This document shows, one piece after another, positions 61,272 to 64,000 of a stretch of DNA of 64,000 nucleotides. Numbering within the stretch: the first letter of the stretch is position 1; the number at the start of each line of letters is the position of its first letter. The notes under the pieces were generated by a model. The model saw only the letters and a program-made list of their open reading frames with translations, was not told the DNA's origin and did not search any database. Source of the stretch: Onchocerca volvulus (taxonomy: Eukaryota; Nematoda; Chromadorea; Rhabditida; Onchocercidae); NCBI GenBank assembly GCA_000499405.2, contig HG738136.1, forward strand, positions 1,289,274 through 1,353,273, in the 5' to 3' direction. The translations under genes were made by a program, and so were the position numbers.

Positions 61272-62202
61272 TTATTTCTTCTCGGCTTTAATTTTTGCTT
61301 TCAACACTCGAGCAACGATTTTTTGTTCTTCAATTAAAAAAGCACGAATAATACGCTCCCGTACGGCTGCTGCTGAGAGACAACCACCGTAAGCACGAGT
61401 TACGCGCTTCAGACGTTTCGTCATCTTCTGCAACTGACGTGGCCTCGCCGGCTTGATCTAAAATAAACGAAGATAGAAATTACTGATTTTTAATAAATCT
61501 CTAAAATTTTGTGACTAACATCCAGCGAATTGAAAAAAAAAACTGAAAAATCTGAAAATGAATTAGCTTGTCAAAATTTTCTAATTCTGAATCTCTGATT
61601 TTTCAGTCAAACTTGACATCATGAAGTATTGCAATAATTTTGAAATTAAACGGAATAGTTAATGCGACAACACTGTGAAAAATTTTTCCGAAATCTGAAA
61701 CTACAATTTAATGTAGTGAATCAATAATGTTTGAAAAGGCGCTTACTCCTTTCAACTTTACTCCAGTATCGCCACATCGTGCTACAGAACCTTTCTTTTT
61801 TCTGTACAGGAAAACTACACGTCCACCTGGTGTTTTCGATACCTGAAAAATATTTCATATTGAAAAAATCATCATTACAAACGGCAGCCAATGATTTCAA
61901 ACGGAAATTTCCTCCTACGTAAATATACATGAGAAAAGTAAGAGAAATTTTTATGAAATAAATTGGATTATAGAATGGATGAATAACAGTCGTAACATAA
62001 GTAATGATTATCTAAAAGAGAATTTTTTGGAAACAAAAAAACACTTTGTTTTCAATCTTTCTCTTCTCTCACAAGCTCTAATTCTTCGGGACTTCGGGCA
62101 ACTTTGTTAGGTTTTATTTTTAAATTGTGAAAAAGTTACCTTTGTTTTATTGGATGTTGTGTTATAACAAAGGCGTCGCCGATATGTCAATCTTTGCGGC
62201 AT
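61272..62202 (-). CDS. rpl-34: 60S ribosomal protein L34 (eL34)
   Basis: Three exons on the minus strand, 62202-62140, 61842-61747 and 61457-61272, all in phase 0, encode 114 residues (human 117). The family is unmistakable from [43 protein letters not shown] and [11 protein letters not shown], ending in a Lys-rich tail. eL34 is a component of the large ribosomal subunit. A TTTTAG acceptor lies nine bases before the ATG, consistent with trans-splicing. It faces away from the proteasome gene, 1.1 kb distant, and lies directly upstream of ZFR on the same strand. Confidence 0.97.
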
Positions 62203-62211
62203 CCTTCTAAC

Positions 62212-62219
62212 CTAAAATG
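62212..62219 (-). promoter_or_regulatory. Putative spliced-leader acceptor of eL34
   Basis: On the minus strand CATTTTAG ends at 62212, nine bases before the eL34 start codon, with no upstream exon. Confidence 0.55.
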
Positions 62220-63323
62220 AATTCAATTTCTGAATACTGAATATTGAAAAATTATAAGGGAAGAAACTAGTGAAACAGAACCAGTGAATTCATCATTTTT
62301 CATACAAAGGCTACTGTTAAATCATCTATGTTATCTCACGTAAATTTGCCTACAGGACCTCTGAATCGCAAAGTGCTCCACGTGAAACCTTCGAATCATG
62401 TAAAGCACCGCCAGTGAAACCTCTAAATCACGTAGCCTGGACACCCGCTCCGACGTTTACTACCCGGCATTAGGACAAGTGAAAATCATCGTAGTACAAA
62501 TATCAAGGACGCCATGAAACATTGGTCTCATCGACATCATTAGAGGAAGTAGCAGAAAGTTTGCTTAAATTATGAATGATTTTGTAATCCGTTTCTCAAA
62601 AACTGGTCAGAAATTATATCAAGTTTTCTAATTTTATCAGAAAATGCCCAAAAAATATGTATTTGAACGAGTTTTGAATAAGAAAAGGGTAGAGTAACAC
62701 AACGAGATTCTGGTTCGAATAGAGAAGTTGATGCAGTTCTTAGATTTTTTTGTTTTCATGAATTTCGTGTACCGCGGAGAGTTTTGGTTTATCCTGGATA
62801 TTTTGGCATACTGAGTTATTCAGAAAATATGACTAATTCTGCCTCTTATGGTTTTATGTGGGGATGAAATTAATTTTAAGTTTATTAAGTATAAATGTAC
62901 AAAATAAGATTTAAAAAATACACTCATATAGGAAATAATGGGAATAATTTAATTCCAAAAATAAGATTTCAATAAAGATTGAAGAAATTTACGTGTAAAA
63001 CGCTTATACATTTTATGGAAGGGTGTTATCATAGCAAATAGACAAAAAATTTGAGCTGTTACAATAACAATAATTATAGCAATAATGAAACATCTATAGC
63101 AATAATTAAAGGTAGATTCATAAGGCATGGTTGACTGCTAATACTGATAATGATCGGGAAAATATGATTACATAATGTACGGTAGCGTAAAGGAAGCTTC
63201 ATGCTACTTTATTATTATCGTTTTAAAGCTTCAACTATTTTATATGTAGTTTTTTTTATATAACAAGTATTCATCTGATGAACTTAGTGTTTGTTATCTT
63301 TGTATTGATTCAAGTGATATCTA
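62220..63323. other. Divergent promoter region between eL34 and the proteasome gene
   Basis: About 1.1 kb between two divergent housekeeping genes. A GC-richer segment with degenerate repeats (62357-62440) stands out against AT-rich surroundings. No coding sequence is recognised. Confidence 0.6.
62357..62440. repeat. Degenerate tandem repeat of about 30 bases
   Basis: Three diverged units start at 62357, 62387 and 62419. They share ACCT-CT/TC-GAATC, followed by AAAG and GTGAA words. They lie in the divergent promoter region, about 155 bases upstream of eL34. Confidence 0.6.
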
Positions 63324-63333
63324 CTTATTTCAG
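63324..63333 (+). promoter_or_regulatory. Putative spliced-leader acceptor of the proteasome gene
   Basis: TACTTATTTCAG ends at 63333, 14 bases before the ATG at 63348, a typical nematode trans-splice arrangement. Confidence 0.6.
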
Positions 63334-63347
63334 AAAGTGTTGGGATT

Positions 63348-64000
63348 ATGTCCGGTACCCATTTTTTAATTGGAATATGTACTGACAATTATGTGATTTT
63401 GGCAGCAGATCGTTCATGCTTCGCTCATGGAGCGATTGTTGTTACTGATGGTTATTTTTTTTTTCTGCAAGAAATTTCTAAAGTTTAAATTTTGTGTCAT
63501 ATTAATATTTGACTGAAAATAAAAATGAGCAGTAGTTTTTAATACTTCAGATTTTTTTGGCTGCTTCAATTTGTCAAAACTGTAAAAATTAACATTTTAC
63601 AGTCGAAAGGGACTTGAAGATCGTTAATATGCATTCACTTGTAATATTAAAGATAGATAGTGGATGTTCTAATTCATGAAGTTATTCTCTGGAAATTAAT
63701 GAAATTACTACAATGATCGTGAAAATTTCTTTGAAAAAACAGTTGGATGAGCATTTTTGGCAAAATTTTTATAAAATTCATTGTAAAATCTCCAAAATAT
63801 GTTTTACTTGATCACGTGATAAGTTTCTTTTCTAGGTGACATGAGATATTTATTTGTATTTAATTTGAGGAAAATAACATTAATAATATATATTGACAGA
63901 TGAGGAAAAGAAATTTACCTTGGGTGATAAATTAGCAATGGTATGTATTGGAGAGGACGGTGACGTAGCGCAGTTTGGAGATTGGTGCAAACGAAATATT
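63348..64000 (+). CDS. pbs-4: 20S proteasome subunit beta-4 (PSMB2-like), 5' part
   Basis: Exon 1 is 63348-63450 and exon 2 begins at 63900 and runs off the window end; the join is in phase. The 68 visible residues start MSGTHFLIGICTDNYVILAADR and continue with FTLGDKLAMVCIGEDGDVAQF, matching human PSMB2 (MEYLIGIQGPDYVLVASDR, then LLLCVGEAGDTVQF). PSMB2 is a non-catalytic beta subunit of the 20S core. It is made without a long propeptide and lacks the catalytic N-terminal Thr, as seen here. Roughly two thirds of the protein lies beyond the window. Confidence 0.93.

Overview
The window is nuclear DNA of a nematode, most likely a filarial or related spirurid worm. The DNA is very AT-rich, genes are split by introns of about 50 to 3000 bases, splice acceptors have the worm-type TTTTCAG form, and several start codons lie 7 to 20 bases after an isolated acceptor, as expected for spliced-leader trans-splicing. 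Exons were joined by hand from splice signals, reading phase and remembered family conservation; no alignment was run.

Layout. 1-541 is a near-perfect inverted repeat interrupted by two N bases, probably a scaffold-end artefact. 2681-9905 (+) is a DH-PH Rho guanine exchange factor of the PLEKHG5/7 type whose 5' end is not resolved. 11967-23855 (+) is a complete 23-exon TRAPPC10 gene (TRAPPII tethering complex). 23856-29209 holds no convincing gene. 29228-35555 (+) is a complete hexosaminidase D-like GH20 gene with an N-terminal membrane anchor. 35556-39539 is a gene-poor convergent spacer. 39540-41536 (-) is a five-exon, 410-residue protein that I do not recognise. 41542-48069 is spacer with a large CA tract, a 61-base tandem duplication, a CRE/E-box motif and one speculative small secreted-protein gene. 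48070-60447 (-) is a 22-exon ZFR gene (three C2H2 fingers plus DZF domain). 61272-62202 (-) is ribosomal protein eL34. 63348 to the window end (+) is the 5' part of proteasome subunit beta-4 (PSMB2/pbs-4).

The recognised genes are mostly housekeeping: membrane trafficking, Rho signalling, glycan trimming, RNA binding, translation and proteolysis. They form no pathway or gene cluster. I found no CRISPR array, tRNA, rRNA, intact transposon or bacterial insertion, and no clear new multi-gene system. The points most worth following are the unrecognised 410-residue protein, alternative 3' exons of the hexosaminidase, a phase-balanced cassette exon in ZFR, candidate GC-AG introns, a 20-base microexon, and a dispersed repeat present in two introns.
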